DNA of 64,000 nt from Halothiobacillus sp. (GTDB lineage: Bacteria; Pseudomonadota; Gammaproteobacteria; Halothiobacillales; Halothiobacillaceae), in assembly GCA_023255735.1 (NCBI GenBank), contig JAGDVP010000001.1, positions 59,577-123,576 of the forward strand, in the 5' to 3' direction. Of this stretch, positions 7,522-18,616 are shown one piece after another. A program made the position numbers and the translations under genes. Under the pieces are notes generated by a model. It was not told the origin of the DNA and searched no databases. It saw only the letters and a list, made by a program, of their open reading frames with translations. Numbering within the stretch: the stretch's first letter is position 1; each line of letters begins with the position of its first letter.

Positions 7522-9729
7522 TTAGTTTCCATCGTTTTGAACTAAAGATTGATTACTATCAATGATTTTTGGAGTTACAAAAATAAGGAGTTCTAACCGT
7601 TGCTTGTTGACTTCTCTGTCCTTAAAGAGATTACCAAGTCCAGGTAAGTCACCAAAAAATGGGACCTTATTTACTGTATTCGTATTTTGGAACTGGTAAA
7701 TGCCACCCAGTACAACCGTTTCACCATTTTTAACCTCTACTTTGGTTTTTACTTCCCGCGTGTTGATTGGCGGGTTGGTAGTGCCTGGCAGTATTTTGGT
7801 GTAATCCGGTTCATCCTTTTTGACATTAATGTCCATGATGATGTTGTTATTGGGCGTGATTTGCGGTGTCACTTCGGTCGATAGCACGGCCTTTTTGAAG
7901 CTCACGGTATTACTCGCAACGCCATTGGCGGTTTGCGTGGCAATGTAGGGGATTTCAGTACCCTGAGAAATCAGCGCTGGGTGGCCGTTGGTGGTGATAA
8001 CTTTCGGGCTAGAAACAATCTCCCCAGAGCCTTCAGATTGAAGGGCTGAGAGCTCTAAATCCAGCAATACGTTTGAGCCTAAAATGGCTAAACCTAAGCC
8101 ACCTGTTGGGGCGCCGGAAATAGGCGTATTAACCATCCAGTTTCCTGGGGAAGTAGTCGAAGTTGCAGTTGATGCACCAGACGTTGGTAGAGCGCTGCCT
8201 GCGGATAGAGTAGGGGCTGTAGATCCTAAACCAATCGTGCTATTACCGCGATTAAAGCCTGACTGCACCCCCCAACGTACACCGAGCTGGCGAGCAAAGT
8301 TATCGGTGGCAATCACGATGCGGGTTTCGATGAGCACTTGGCGCACGGGTTTATCGAGTTTTTTGACCAAATCACGGATGCGATCAAGTGCGCTGGCGGT
8401 GTCGGTAATAATTAGGCTGTTTGAGCGGGAATCCACGGTGATATTGCCGCGATCGGAGATGAAGCGTTGTGCGGTGTCTGCTGCCGCTTTGCCTTCTGTT
8501 CCCGCGCCACCGCCTTGCCGGGTTTTTGAGGTGTCTTCGAGCAGCTTGTAGATGTCGTCGGCTTTGGCATAGTTAATTTGAACGATGTCGGTAACCAAGG
8601 GTGCCAATTGTTGGGTTTGCTGGCGGGCTTCGAGCTCCGCTTTATCGCGCGCTACGATGTCGGCCGTGGGTGCCACATACATCACGTTGCCATTTTTACG
8701 CATCGACAAACCTTTTGTCACCAAAATCAAATCGAGTGCTTGATCCCAAGGCACGTTCTCAAGCCGCAAGCTGATCGAGCCTTTGACATCATCACTCACG
8801 ACAATGTTGTTGCCGGTAAAGTCGGCTATCAATTGCAGTAAGGGGCGGATTTGAATGTCTTGGAATTTAAGGGTTAGCCGCTCGCCGGTGAATTTTTTCT
8901 CACCGACATTTTGCGCGCCTTGGTTTTGCGGCACGGCTTTTACTTCAACCACTAAGCGATTATCGGTTTGGTAGGCTAGGTGCTCACCCGCATTGCGGGT
9001 TTGTAGGGTAATGCGGCTGCCGTTGCCCATGGGGCGAACATCCACGTTTTCGACCGGAGTGGCAAAATCTTTCACATCAAACCGGCCGGTTTCAACTCGG
9101 GTGTTGGGCAGGTCGATGATGATATTGCTGCCTTCACGGCGCATTTTCATCGGGGTGTTGGGGCCTGAGGTTTGAATCAGCAAACGCCCGGAGCCATCTT
9201 CCGCCCGGCGAAAATCAATGGTTTGCCCGCGATCCATGGCGGTAACGGGGTTGTTGGCGGCCGTGGTGCTCACGGCGACACCGCTGGCGGTGGTGTTGGC
9301 TGCCGATGCCGGTTTGAAGGTGACGGTGAGCTCTTTGCCTTGGGCATTAATGCCGTACGGTGTTGTTTGGCTTAAATTAAACACGACCCGTGTTTTGCCG
9401 CCGGCTTCAGCCATCATGAGCGATTTGACCGGGCCTAAATCAATTTTTTGTGTGCGCTCGCCGGTTTTGTTTACGGTGCCGGGTAAATCGATCGCCAGCC
9501 GTGCGGGGTTATCAATTTGAAAATTATCTGGGTTGCCCGCAAGTGGTTCCGATAATTTAAAGTGCACCACAACGGCGCCATCGGCCGCGCGCTCGGTTGT
9601 GATGGCATCGAGATTGCCGGCAATGGCAATCGCGGGCACAAGGAGTGATATCGACAAAACCCCGAGCGATTGCCGAATGGCCTCGGTGAGTGGGCGAGTG
9701 TGAGTTTTAGCATCCCTAACATTATTCAT
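7522..9729 (-). CDS. pilQ: Type IV pilus outer-membrane secretin PilQ
   Basis: A 735-residue secretin forming the outer-membrane channel for the type IV pilus. Order: signal peptide (about 1-38, ends A-I-A), two AMIN domains (about 45-140 and 175-265, peptidoglycan-binding), an STN/N0 domain beginning near L-K-F-Q-D-I-Q-I-R-P-L-L, a secretin N1 domain (L-V-T-D-I-V-Q-I-N-Y-A-K), and the C-terminal secretin domain with VLLDLELSALQSEGSGEIV and VPFFGDLPGLGNLFK. A Ser/Thr-rich stretch (G-A-S-T-A-T-S-T-T) sits within the secretin domain. It is last in pilMNOPQ and is followed by a terminator. An AAGGGGA site precedes the ATG. Confidence 0.96.
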   Translation of the reverse strand: MNNVRDAKTHTRPLTEAIRQSLGVLSISLLVPAIAIAGNLDAITTERAADGAVVVHFKLSEPLAGNPDNFQIDNPARLAIDLPGTVNKTGERTQKIDLGPVKSLMMAEAGGKTRVVFNLSQTTPYGINAQGKELTVTFKPASAANTTASGVAVSTTAANNPVTAMDRGQTIDFRRAEDGSGRLLIQTSGPNTPMKMRREGSNIIIDLPNTRVETGRFDVKDFATPVENVDVRPMGNGSRITLQTRNAGEHLAYQTDNRLVVEVKAVPQNQGAQNVGEKKFTGERLTLKFQDIQIRPLLQLIADFTGNNIVVSDDVKGSISLRLENVPWDQALDLILVTKGLSMRKNGNVMYVAPTADIVARDKAELEARQQTQQLAPLVTDIVQINYAKADDIYKLLEDTSKTRQGGGAGTEGKAAADTAQRFISDRGNITVDSRSNSLIITDTASALDRIRDLVKKLDKPVRQVLIETRIVIATDNFARQLGVRWGVQSGFNRGNSTIGLGSTAPTLSAGSALPTSGASTATSTTSPGNWMVNTPISGAPTGGLGLAILGSNVLLDLELSALQSEGSGEIVSSPKVITTNGHPALISQGTEIPYIATQTANGVASNTVSFKKAVLSTEVTPQITPNNNIIMDINVKKDEPDYTKILPGTTNPPINTREVKTKVEVKNGETVVLGGIYQFQNTNTVNKVPFFGDLPGLGNLFKDREVNKQRLELLIFVTPKIIDSNQSLVQNDGN

Positions 9730-9746
9730 CTGGTTTTCCCCTTAAA

Positions 9747-10307
9747 TCATTTGGTCGCGTTTTGCTGGACAATCGCCGATTGCGTGCGCCAGCCACCCTG
9801 TCCGTCGGGCACGATTTCTTCTAGCGTAATTTTATCTGAGGTAATGCTGACGACTTTGCCGTAATTGAGCCCCATGTAATTACCCACTTGAATTTCATGG
9901 ATGACGCCATCTCCATCCCGAACCAACGCAAAGGTGGTGCCTTTGCGTTGGATAATGCCTTTCATGGCGAGCGCATCGAGTGGATACATCTCTAAAGGCT
10001 CTTTAGGACGGTTCATATCCGGCGCAATGCCGTTGCTCTTGTTCGCGGTTTGGGTGACGGCGGGCTCAAATGGCGTACGCGCGTCGGTTTCGGTGTAGCT
10101 GTATTTTGGTAGCGGTTTCATCTCGGGGATGGGGTCAATTTTTCCGCCGGGCCGTGCCAAAATTTGATCCACTTGGGATTTTAAATCGCCCATGTGGTTG
10201 GCGCAGCCGCCTAAAGCTAGGGTTAAGGGGATAAGCCCAATTAACCACTTGGTTGATCGCGCCCGTGAAATGGGCTTGCGTTGAAATGGCGCGTGCGTGT
10301 GTTTCAT
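9747..10307 (-). CDS. pilP: Type IV pilus assembly lipoprotein PilP
   Basis: A 186-residue inner-membrane lipoprotein: the lipobox is L-G-G-C near residue 34 after a hydrophobic stretch. PilP links the PilNO inner-membrane complex to the PilQ secretin. A proline-rich linker precedes the C-terminal beta domain (L-D-A-L-A-M-K-G-I, then a V-G-N-Y-M-G-L-N-Y-G-K-V core). The start codon overlaps the pilO stop by four bases (ATGA), so translation is probably coupled. Confidence 0.93.
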   Translation of the reverse strand: MKHTHAPFQRKPISRARSTKWLIGLIPLTLALGGCANHMGDLKSQVDQILARPGGKIDPIPEMKPLPKYSYTETDARTPFEPAVTQTANKSNGIAPDMNRPKEPLEMYPLDALAMKGIIQRKGTTFALVRDGDGVIHEIQVGNYMGLNYGKVVSITSDKITLEEIVPDGQGGWRTQSAIVQQNATK

Positions 10308-10918
10308 TGCCCAGCTCCTTCGTTTTGCTCAAGGTAGCGATAGGTTTTGGTCACAATGGTCATGACGAGGGGTGGGGACTTCATGTCCTGTTTGTCTCCT
10401 TGTTCCGGCTTAATCGAGGGATTATGCAACGTCACGATGCGGGGCAAGTTGGCGGTATCACTGATAAATTTTGCCAGCTGGTTATAGGTGCCTTGCAGGG
10501 TGAGCGTGTAGGGCATTTCAGCATAAAACGTGTGTTTTATTTCTGCACCAGGCTGAATTTGCTGGTTTTTTAAGCCATTTTTCAGTGAGGTTTGTGCCAC
10601 ATCAATAATGAGATTTTCCGCTTCGCTTTTATTGGGCAGCTGCCGGAGTAATTCGCCAAAGCGCGTTTGCATCTCTTTGAGTTGATCTTGATAGGCTTGA
10701 AGATTGGCCGCCAATTTTTGTTTGGTGGTAATGGTTTCAAGCAGGCTGACTTCTTGACGCTGCTTTTGGGCGAGCTCATCTCGCTGGGGTAGGGTATCGA
10801 AATAAATCACAGCGCCCACAATGAGCACGATGATAAATAAAAATATCACAAGGCGGGTGCCAAGCGAGGCTAACCCTATGGTTTGAAAATCAAGATTTTT
10901 GAGTTCGTTGAGATCCAT
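10304..10918 (-). CDS. pilO: Type IV pilus assembly protein PilO
   Basis: A 204-residue bitopic inner-membrane protein. It has a short cytoplasmic N-terminus, one membrane segment (about 23-43, L-V-I-F-L-F-I-I-V-L-I-V), a periplasmic coiled coil rich in Q, E and K (about 50-110), and a C-terminal ferredoxin-like fold. It pairs with PilN in the alignment complex between PilM and PilP/PilQ. Three bases separate it from pilN upstream and it overlaps pilP by four bases. Confidence 0.94.
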   Translation of the reverse strand: MDLNELKNLDFQTIGLASLGTRLVIFLFIIVLIVGAVIYFDTLPQRDELAQKQRQEVSLLETITTKQKLAANLQAYQDQLKEMQTRFGELLRQLPNKSEAENLIIDVAQTSLKNGLKNQQIQPGAEIKHTFYAEMPYTLTLQGTYNQLAKFISDTANLPRIVTLHNPSIKPEQGDKQDMKSPPLVMTIVTKTYRYLEQNEGAGQ

Positions 10919-10921
10919 CTC

Positions 10922-11512
10922 TTAATTCTCCTTGGCCGCATCAGCTGTTTTTGGGACTTTTATGGTAGCGGTGATTGAGAATACATACCGGTTGGAGGAC
11001 GGTGCGTTTTTCCCCGGTTCTTGCGCCAAGATGCCGGAGCCGACGATCACGGCGCCTTCAATGAAGCCTGAGCTGTTGAGTTGTCTTAAATAATCAGCCA
11101 CACGGGCTTGGGCATCGGAATAACCTTGCAATGAGATGGTTTTATCGCCCGTGATGCTGATGTTGGTGAGCTGAATGCCATCGGGCAGGGTTTTAACGAA
11201 ATCTTCCATTAAGTGCACAATGATGGGGCGGCTGGATTGTAGCTTTTCGATTACTTGCATCCGTGCGATGAGTTCTTCTTTTTTCTTTTTCAGCTCGTTG
11301 ATTGATTGGATTTTTCGATCCAAATCTTTAATCACGCTATTAAGATACTGGTTGCGCTGATCTTGGAAATCGATTTGATTTTGCTCGTAAAGATGTATGC
11401 CACCGCCAATAACTAATGCCGCTACCACTGATCCTGCAAGATGCAGAACAAAATTACGTTGCAGGGTTTGGCGACGTAAATCACGCCAGGGGAGGAGGTT
11501 AATTCTTCTCAT
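10922..11512 (-). CDS. pilN: Type IV pilus assembly protein PilN
   Basis: A 196-residue inner-membrane partner of PilO. The cytoplasmic N-terminus begins M-R-R-I-N-L-L-P-W-R, the conserved PilN motif that binds PilM. One membrane segment follows (about 23-41), then a coiled coil with an E-L-K-K-K-K-E-E-L segment and a periplasmic fold containing LTNISITGD. The start overlaps the pilM stop by four bases. Confidence 0.95.
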   Translation of the reverse strand: MRRINLLPWRDLRRQTLQRNFVLHLAGSVVAALVIGGGIHLYEQNQIDFQDQRNQYLNSVIKDLDRKIQSINELKKKKEELIARMQVIEKLQSSRPIIVHLMEDFVKTLPDGIQLTNISITGDKTISLQGYSDAQARVADYLRQLNSSGFIEGAVIVGSGILAQEPGKNAPSSNRYVFSITATIKVPKTADAAKEN

Positions 11513-12606
11513 TGGTCAAAACTCCGTAGTGCGAGGCCACACGCAATCAGCATAGATGAGCCATAGTTGGCTAATAACTCTGCTGAAATTCTTGATCCTT
11601 GGCCGATGGCGACAAACGGATTTGCGGTGCGCGTCCGAATGCCGGTTTCATTGTTAATCCGTTCAATAGCGCCCGGGGTGTTTGCGGTACCGCCACCGAG
11701 TAAAATTAGCCCGATCGCACCTGCGTTGGTTTCTGCGTAAAAATACTGAATGAACCGCTCAATTTGCATCGCCATGTTGTCGATAAATGGCTGCAAGACT
11801 TTGCGGTGATAATCATCGGGGAGGGTGTCGTTACGTTTCTTTTCTTCTGCTTCGTCGAACGAGAGTCCGTAATACGCCGCGATTTCGTTGGTGAGCAATT
11901 TGCCCCCGAACGGATGCTCTTTGCTGTAAATAATGTTTTCGCCATTAAATACATTAATCGTGGTGGTGTTGGCGCCAATATCTAGCATGGCCACCGGTTG
12001 CGCGCGATCTTCGGCGGTAAGTGTGGGCGCAATAATTTCGGTGTAGGCGTTTTGGGCGGCGAATGATTCAACATCCATTACGTCAACTGTGAGCCCTGCT
12101 GCTTCGGCCACGGCAACCCGCGCTTCAACGTTCGTGGAGCGGGTGGCGGCCATAATCACACTGAGGTAGGTGTCTTCGCCTTGTTTCTTTTTCTTGGTGA
12201 TGGGTTCGGCTGTGTTTTGTAAGGGCTCAAAATCAAGGCTCACTTCATCAATGGGGAAGGGGATGTATTGATCCGATTCCATGCGAACTTGTTCTTCCAG
12301 TTCAAATTGATTGCCTGGATTTTGAATATTCAACACACGGCTAACGGTAGCGCCTGTGGGCACAGCCATAACGATGTGCTTGGTTTTCGCCCGCGATCGC
12401 GACAGCGCGCGGCTTAATGCGCCCGCAACGACATCGGGGTCGGTGATGGATTTGTCTTGCACGGCGCCAGCGGGTATCGGCTCAATGGCAAATGCCGTGG
12501 GGCGATAGCCATTGCGATGCTTTTCGAGCATCAGAACCTTAACCGCAGTTGAGCTGACGTCAACGCCAAGACGATGAGTTTTTGATGTAAATAATGGCAC
12601 GGTCAT
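11509..12606 (-). CDS. pilM: Type IV pilus assembly ATPase-fold protein PilM
   Basis: A 365-residue cytoplasmic, actin-like (FtsA-fold) protein that binds ATP and the N-terminus of PilN. Motifs: LGVDVSSTAVKVLML (phosphate 1), MLDIGANTTTINVF (phosphate 2) and LILLGGGTANTPG (adenosine). First gene of pilMNOPQ, divergent from mrcA across 144 bases, the conserved gammaproteobacterial layout. Confidence 0.95.
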   Translation of the reverse strand: MTVPLFTSKTHRLGVDVSSTAVKVLMLEKHRNGYRPTAFAIEPIPAGAVQDKSITDPDVVAGALSRALSRSRAKTKHIVMAVPTGATVSRVLNIQNPGNQFELEEQVRMESDQYIPFPIDEVSLDFEPLQNTAEPITKKKKQGEDTYLSVIMAATRSTNVEARVAVAEAAGLTVDVMDVESFAAQNAYTEIIAPTLTAEDRAQPVAMLDIGANTTTINVFNGENIIYSKEHPFGGKLLTNEIAAYYGLSFDEAEEKKRNDTLPDDYHRKVLQPFIDNMAMQIERFIQYFYAETNAGAIGLILLGGGTANTPGAIERINNETGIRTRTANPFVAIGQGSRISAELLANYGSSMLIACGLALRSFDQ

Positions 12607-12699
12607 TCCCTTCCCTTTGGGTGTGCGCTATGGTTGCACGCGCACTTTTAAGTCCACCGACGCATCCTAGGGCAAAACCTGTAGGTTTGTCGAATATTC

Positions 12700-12729
12700 T
12701 TGTAATCTCACACTGTGTGTTGCTATAAA
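12700..12729 (+). promoter_or_regulatory. Candidate sigma-70 promoter of mrcA
   Basis: TTGTAA (12700-12705) and TATAAA (12724-12729) are 18 bases apart, and the mrcA ATG is at 12751, giving a very short leader. Reasonable match, unproven. Confidence 0.45.
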
Positions 12730-12750
12730 ACTCAGGTTTACTTCAATTAA

Positions 12751-15123
12751 ATGAAACTTATCAAATTTGTTCTGTATGTGCTTGGTTTTTTATCGATTTT
12801 TGCTATTGGAGGTGTGGGTGTTGTGTATCAGATATACAACAGTCAGCTGCCTGATGTGGCGGAATTATCGACAGTACAGTATCAAATTCCGATGCGTGTT
12901 TACGATGCCGATGGCGGTTTAATTGCCGAATTTGGCGAAAAAAGGCGCTTCCCGGTGACCTTCGATGAAATACCGAAAGTCGTGGTGGATGCCTTTACCT
13001 CGGCTGAGGATGATGGGTTTTTTGAGCATGGCGGTGTGGATGTTCAAAGCCTGTTTCGCGCGGTTTATGAGCTGGTTAAAACAGGGCACAAAGGCCAAGG
13101 CGGCTCTACCATTACGATGCAGGTGGCACGGAATTTTTTCTTGGGTCGCGAGAAAACGTATAGCCGAAAATTGATGGAAATTTTGCTCGCAATCAAGATT
13201 GAGCACGCTTTAACTAAGCAGCAAATCATGACGCTTTACCTCAATAAAATCTTTTTGGGGAACCGCGCTTATGGCGTGAAAGCGGCGGCGCAGGTGTATT
13301 TTGGTAAATCGCTGGATCAAATTACGTTGGCCGAGGCGGCTATGTTGGCATCACTACCCAAGGCGCCTTCATCGGTGAATCCAGTGTCGAATCCCGATAA
13401 GGCGTTGGCGCGTCGCGCCTATGTTTTAGGCCGGATGCTGGCGCTGGGGCAAGTCGATCAGGCCGCCTACGATCAGGCCATGCAGGCGACCTTGCCGGGG
13501 CATTTATTTGCGAGTGCATTAATTCAAACGCCCGCGCCGTTTGCAGCTGAAATGGTGCGCCAGAAAATGGTGGCCGAGTACGGTGATAAAGCCTATGAAA
13601 TGGGATTGAGTGTACATACGGCCATTGATCCTAAGGCGCAGGCAGTGGCACGCTTGGCGCTGCGGGATAATTTATTGGCTTATGATCGCCGCCATGGTTA
13701 TCGCGGGGCGGAAAATCATTGGGCTAATTTGCTGGGCGATGCCAATGCCCTGCGCGAAAAATTGCAGTCCACCCCCGTGGTTGGGGGGTTGGTGCCTGCG
13801 GTCGTGCTATCGGTCGCCTCAAAGGAGGCTACGCTGTTAATGAGCGATGGCTCAACACAAACACTGGGGTTTGATGCGGTGAGCTGGGCTTGTCGTTATG
13901 AATCGGAAAATCGCTGCGGCTCCAAGCCTCGGGTGATGGGCGATGTGCTTGCCGCTGGCGATTTAATTCGACTACAAGCCATTGATGACACGCACTGGCG
14001 ATTGGCTGAAATTCCCGCTGTGAGCGGGGCGTTTGTGGCTTTAAACCCCGATACGGGGGCGATTCGCGCGCTGGTTGGCGGGTTTGATTTTGACCATGAC
14101 AGTAAATTTAACCATGTGACGCAGGCCGAACGCCAGCCCGGCTCGGGTTTTAAGCCGTTTTTGTATTCTGCCGCGTTAGACCATGGCTTTACTTGGGCTA
14201 CCCTGATTAACGATTCGCCTGTGGTGGTTAAAAATGGCGTGAAGCAAGGGGTGGATTGGCGCCCACAAAACTACGAGAAGAAATTTGGCGGTCCTATGCG
14301 CATGCGGATGGCGTTGGTGCATTCGGTTAATTTGGTTTCAATTCGATTAATTGATGCGTTGGGGCCTGAAAATGTTCTGAACTATGCCACGCGCTTTGGT
14401 TTGCCTACCAAAAACTGGGCGGCTACCGCCTCGATGGCGTTGGGTAGCTACACTTTGACACCACTTGAGTTGGTGGGCGCATTCTCGACGTTTGTGAATG
14501 GCGGCTTTCGTGTGACGCCTTATCTTGTGACGGAAGTGGATGGTGGCGACAACGCGGTGTTGTATAGTCATCCTTCGGTTAATCTTTGTGCTGATTGTGC
14601 GCAGAACTCGCCCGATGCCAGTGAGGCGCCGCAGATTATTTCGCCACAAAATGCATTTTTGATGCGTTCCGCGCTGCGCGATGTGGTGCGGATGGGAACC
14701 GGCGCGGCGGCTTACCGCGCCTTGAAACGTAATGATATTGGCGGTAAAACCGGCACAACGAACGAACAGCGCGATGCTTGGTTCACAGGCTTTGGGCCGG
14801 GTTGGGTCGCCACGGCTTGGGTGGGCTTTGATGACAATACGCCGCTCGGACGGCGCGAGGTGGGTGGTACGGCGGCTTTACCGATTTGGTCCGATTTTAT
14901 GAAGGTGATGCTGCCCTCACCGAGCGATAAAGCAGATACCCCGCCGCCAGGGGTGGTGGAAGTGATGATTGATCCGCAAACGGGCGATAAAATTCCTGCG
15001 GGGGGCGCAGGGGGGGTGCGGGAGTATTTTGATACCACGCGGGCGCCAGCGGATGAATCGCCGCTTTCTGCACCCATACCGGCAGATGCCGTGCCGCAAA
15101 ATTTGATTAACGATTTGTTTTAA
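12751..15123 (+). CDS. mrcA: Penicillin-binding protein 1A (bifunctional transglycosylase/transpeptidase)
   Basis: A 790-residue class A PBP building peptidoglycan at the outer face of the inner membrane. One N-terminal membrane anchor (about 6-28). The GT51 domain has the catalytic Glu in SAEDDGFFEHGGVD and GGSTITMQVARNFFLGREK. An OB-like insertion follows (about 320-420). The transpeptidase triads are S-G-F-K (in PGSGFKPFLYSA), S-V-N (VHSVNLVSIRL) and K-T-G-T (GGKTGTTNEQRDAWF). The usual P-G-S-S/T-F-K-P is P-G-S-G-F-K-P, a mild variation. No strong ribosome-binding site is seen before the ATG. Confidence 0.95.
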   Translation: MKLIKFVLYVLGFLSIFAIGGVGVVYQIYNSQLPDVAELSTVQYQIPMRVYDADGGLIAEFGEKRRFPVTFDEIPKVVVDAFTSAEDDGFFEHGGVDVQSLFRAVYELVKTGHKGQGGSTITMQVARNFFLGREKTYSRKLMEILLAIKIEHALTKQQIMTLYLNKIFLGNRAYGVKAAAQVYFGKSLDQITLAEAAMLASLPKAPSSVNPVSNPDKALARRAYVLGRMLALGQVDQAAYDQAMQATLPGHLFASALIQTPAPFAAEMVRQKMVAEYGDKAYEMGLSVHTAIDPKAQAVARLALRDNLLAYDRRHGYRGAENHWANLLGDANALREKLQSTPVVGGLVPAVVLSVASKEATLLMSDGSTQTLGFDAVSWACRYESENRCGSKPRVMGDVLAAGDLIRLQAIDDTHWRLAEIPAVSGAFVALNPDTGAIRALVGGFDFDHDSKFNHVTQAERQPGSGFKPFLYSAALDHGFTWATLINDSPVVVKNGVKQGVDWRPQNYEKKFGGPMRMRMALVHSVNLVSIRLIDALGPENVLNYATRFGLPTKNWAATASMALGSYTLTPLELVGAFSTFVNGGFRVTPYLVTEVDGGDNAVLYSHPSVNLCADCAQNSPDASEAPQIISPQNAFLMRSALRDVVRMGTGAAAYRALKRNDIGGKTGTTNEQRDAWFTGFGPGWVATAWVGFDDNTPLGRREVGGTAALPIWSDFMKVMLPSPSDKADTPPPGVVEVMIDPQTGDKIPAGGAGGVREYFDTTRAPADESPLSAPIPADAVPQNLINDLF

Positions 15124-15230
15124 CGCGCCTTTGTTGCGCGCTGATCATTGAGGTTATGTTGCGCGGCGCGACAAGCATGACCCGGTTCACCTTGGTCGGG
15201 CGGGCTTGATGTGTGAAAAGAGGGCTTTTT

Positions 15231-15845
15231 ATGACGTATTCGCAGGGTCCTGCCGATCAATCGGTTTTGCGGGCGGCCGCACGAATGTGCGCCGAGGATG
15301 GCACGCTCGATCGTGCCTCAGCGCTTAAACGAGCGGCCGAGCGTTTGGGGCTGAGCTTAGATGAGCGCTTTATGGCGGTCGATTGCACTCGTCTTGAGAC
15401 GGAAATTCGCCAATATCAAATCATATTTCGCCCGGCCCAAAATGAGGTGTTGCAGCAATTGCGGCGCGAGGCATTGAAAGCCATGGTGTTTTTGGCTGCG
15501 TTTTCGCCGCGCTTGGTGGGTTCGGTGCTGTCGGGTACGGCAGATCACGATTCAAAAATCACCTTGCACTTATTTGCCGATACGCCCGAAGCGGTGATGA
15601 CCTTTTTGATGGAAAAAAATATCCCCTTTGCAGAATCGGAGCGACGGTATCATTACCGCAGTGGCCGGCAGACGCGCACGCCAGTTTTAAGCTTTGTGGC
15701 ATTTGATGTGCCATTTGATTTGGTGGTGTTTGATCGCGCCGCGATTAAAGAAGCGCCTTTAACCTCTGCCCGGGGTGGACCCGTGCCGCGCGCCTCGCTA
15801 GCAAAGCTCAAAGCCCTGCTGGCCGAGAGCGCCGAGCGGGTTTAG
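15231..15845 (+). CDS. Nucleotidyltransferase-like protein of unknown role
   Basis: A 204-residue soluble protein. I use ATG 15231 because AAGAGGG lies just upstream at 15218-15224; a GTG at 15213 is the alternative. The middle part (LRREALKAMVFLAAFSPRLV, then G-S-V-L-S-G-T-A-D-H-D-S-K-I) looks like a nucleotidyltransferase fold of a family conserved in beta- and gammaproteobacteria as hypothetical proteins. The canonical G-S-x-A-R-G-D-x2-S-D-x-D signature is degenerate (S-G-T-A-D-H-D-S-K), so activity is doubtful. Convergent with hemE, with 14 bases between the stops. Confidence 0.6.
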   Translation: MTYSQGPADQSVLRAAARMCAEDGTLDRASALKRAAERLGLSLDERFMAVDCTRLETEIRQYQIIFRPAQNEVLQQLRREALKAMVFLAAFSPRLVGSVLSGTADHDSKITLHLFADTPEAVMTFLMEKNIPFAESERRYHYRSGRQTRTPVLSFVAFDVPFDLVVFDRAAIKEAPLTSARGGPVPRASLAKLKALLAESAERV

Positions 15846-15859
15846 TCGTAGAGGGGCGT

Positions 15860-16954
15860 TTAAGCCTGATGGTAGGGGCGGCTTAACCTGTGAACTGCGT
15901 TCACTAACGTGGCGACTTTATCGGGGTTAACGTGCTGATGAATACCATGGCCTAGATTAAAGACGTGCCCGGTGCCCGCACCAAAAGCGTGCAGCACACG
16001 GGCAACTTCTTGTTCAATGACGGCATCGGGTGCATACAGCACACTCGGGTCTAGGTTGCCTTGAAGCGCGATGCGGTGCCCTACTTGCTGGCGTATTTGG
16101 CCTAGGTCGGCAGTCCAGTCGAGGCCGATGCCATCGGCGCCGGTATCGGCCATATCGACGGCCCATTGGCCGCCCCCTTTGGTAAATAAAATCACGGGAA
16201 TGCGCGCGCCTTCATGCGTGCGAATCAGGCTACTTACAATTTTTTGCATGTAAGCCAGTGAAAATTCGCGGTATTTATCCGGTGAAAGCACGCCGCCCCA
16301 AGTATCAAAAATCATGAGGGCTTGGGCGCCCCGTCGAACTTGGGCATTTAAGTAATCGGTGACCGCCGTGCTGAGTTTATCAAGCAGCAAGTGCGCGCTG
16401 GTCGGATCGCTATACATGAGGCCTTTGATGTGGGCAAATTCTTTGGTTGAGCCGCCTTCAACCATGTAGGTGGCAAGCGTCCACGGACTACCTGAAAATC
16501 CAATGAGGGGCACGCGTCCATCCAGTGCTTTACGAATGGTGCCGACGGCATCCATCACATAACAAAGCTCAATTTCAGGATCAGGGATGGGCAGTTGCTC
16601 AATGGCGTGTCGGCTGCGCAGTGGGTGGGCAAACACAGGACCCTCACCCGCCGCGAAAGTTAAGCCGAGCCCCATGGCATCCGGGATGGTGAGAATATCA
16701 GAAAATAAAATGGCGGCGTCTAAATCAAACCGTTCGAGCGGCTGCAGCGTTACTTCGCAGGCTAGCTCAGCTGAGCGGCATAAATCCATAAAGTTGCCCG
16801 CGCGCGCGCGGGTAGCGCGGTATTCAGGTAAGTAGCGCCCCGCTTGACGCATAATCCAGATGGGGGTGCAGTCAGTAGGTTCGCGCAGCAATGCACGAAT
16901 GAATCGGTCGTTTTTCAGGCCATAAGGGTTGGCTGGAAGGGCGGATTCGCTCAT
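15860..16954 (-). CDS. hemE: Uroporphyrinogen decarboxylase
   Basis: A 364-residue cytosolic enzyme converting uroporphyrinogen III to coproporphyrinogen III in haem synthesis by removing four carboxyls. Signatures: [16 protein letters not shown] near the N-terminus (substrate-binding Arg residues), [18 protein letters not shown], and [16 protein letters not shown] at the C-terminus. It lies 66 bases downstream of gltD on the same strand, and the two may be co-transcribed. Confidence 0.97.
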   Translation of the reverse strand: MSESALPANPYGLKNDRFIRALLREPTDCTPIWIMRQAGRYLPEYRATRARAGNFMDLCRSAELACEVTLQPLERFDLDAAILFSDILTIPDAMGLGLTFAAGEGPVFAHPLRSRHAIEQLPIPDPEIELCYVMDAVGTIRKALDGRVPLIGFSGSPWTLATYMVEGGSTKEFAHIKGLMYSDPTSAHLLLDKLSTAVTDYLNAQVRRGAQALMIFDTWGGVLSPDKYREFSLAYMQKIVSSLIRTHEGARIPVILFTKGGGQWAVDMADTGADGIGLDWTADLGQIRQQVGHRIALQGNLDPSVLYAPDAVIEQEVARVLHAFGAGTGHVFNLGHGIHQHVNPDKVATLVNAVHRLSRPYHQA

Positions 16955-17020
16955 GCAATAAAATTCCTCGAATTAGATTTATCCCGCACAGCGGGCTGAT
17001 CGGGCGGGCAGAGGCAGGGA

Positions 17021-18454
<1,434 letters not shown>

Positions 18455-18616
18455 TCAATTGTGTTGACGTTATTTTTCTGTTTTGCCTGCGGGCGACTAT
18501 TTGGCTTATGGCGCAAAGCACTCTTTTAATAGTTTATTCAGCCGCAGTAACTAGGCTTAAAATTTTTAAGCACGCCCAACCTGCTGGTGCGTGGCGCGGC
18601 TTGTTCGAACAGGGTG

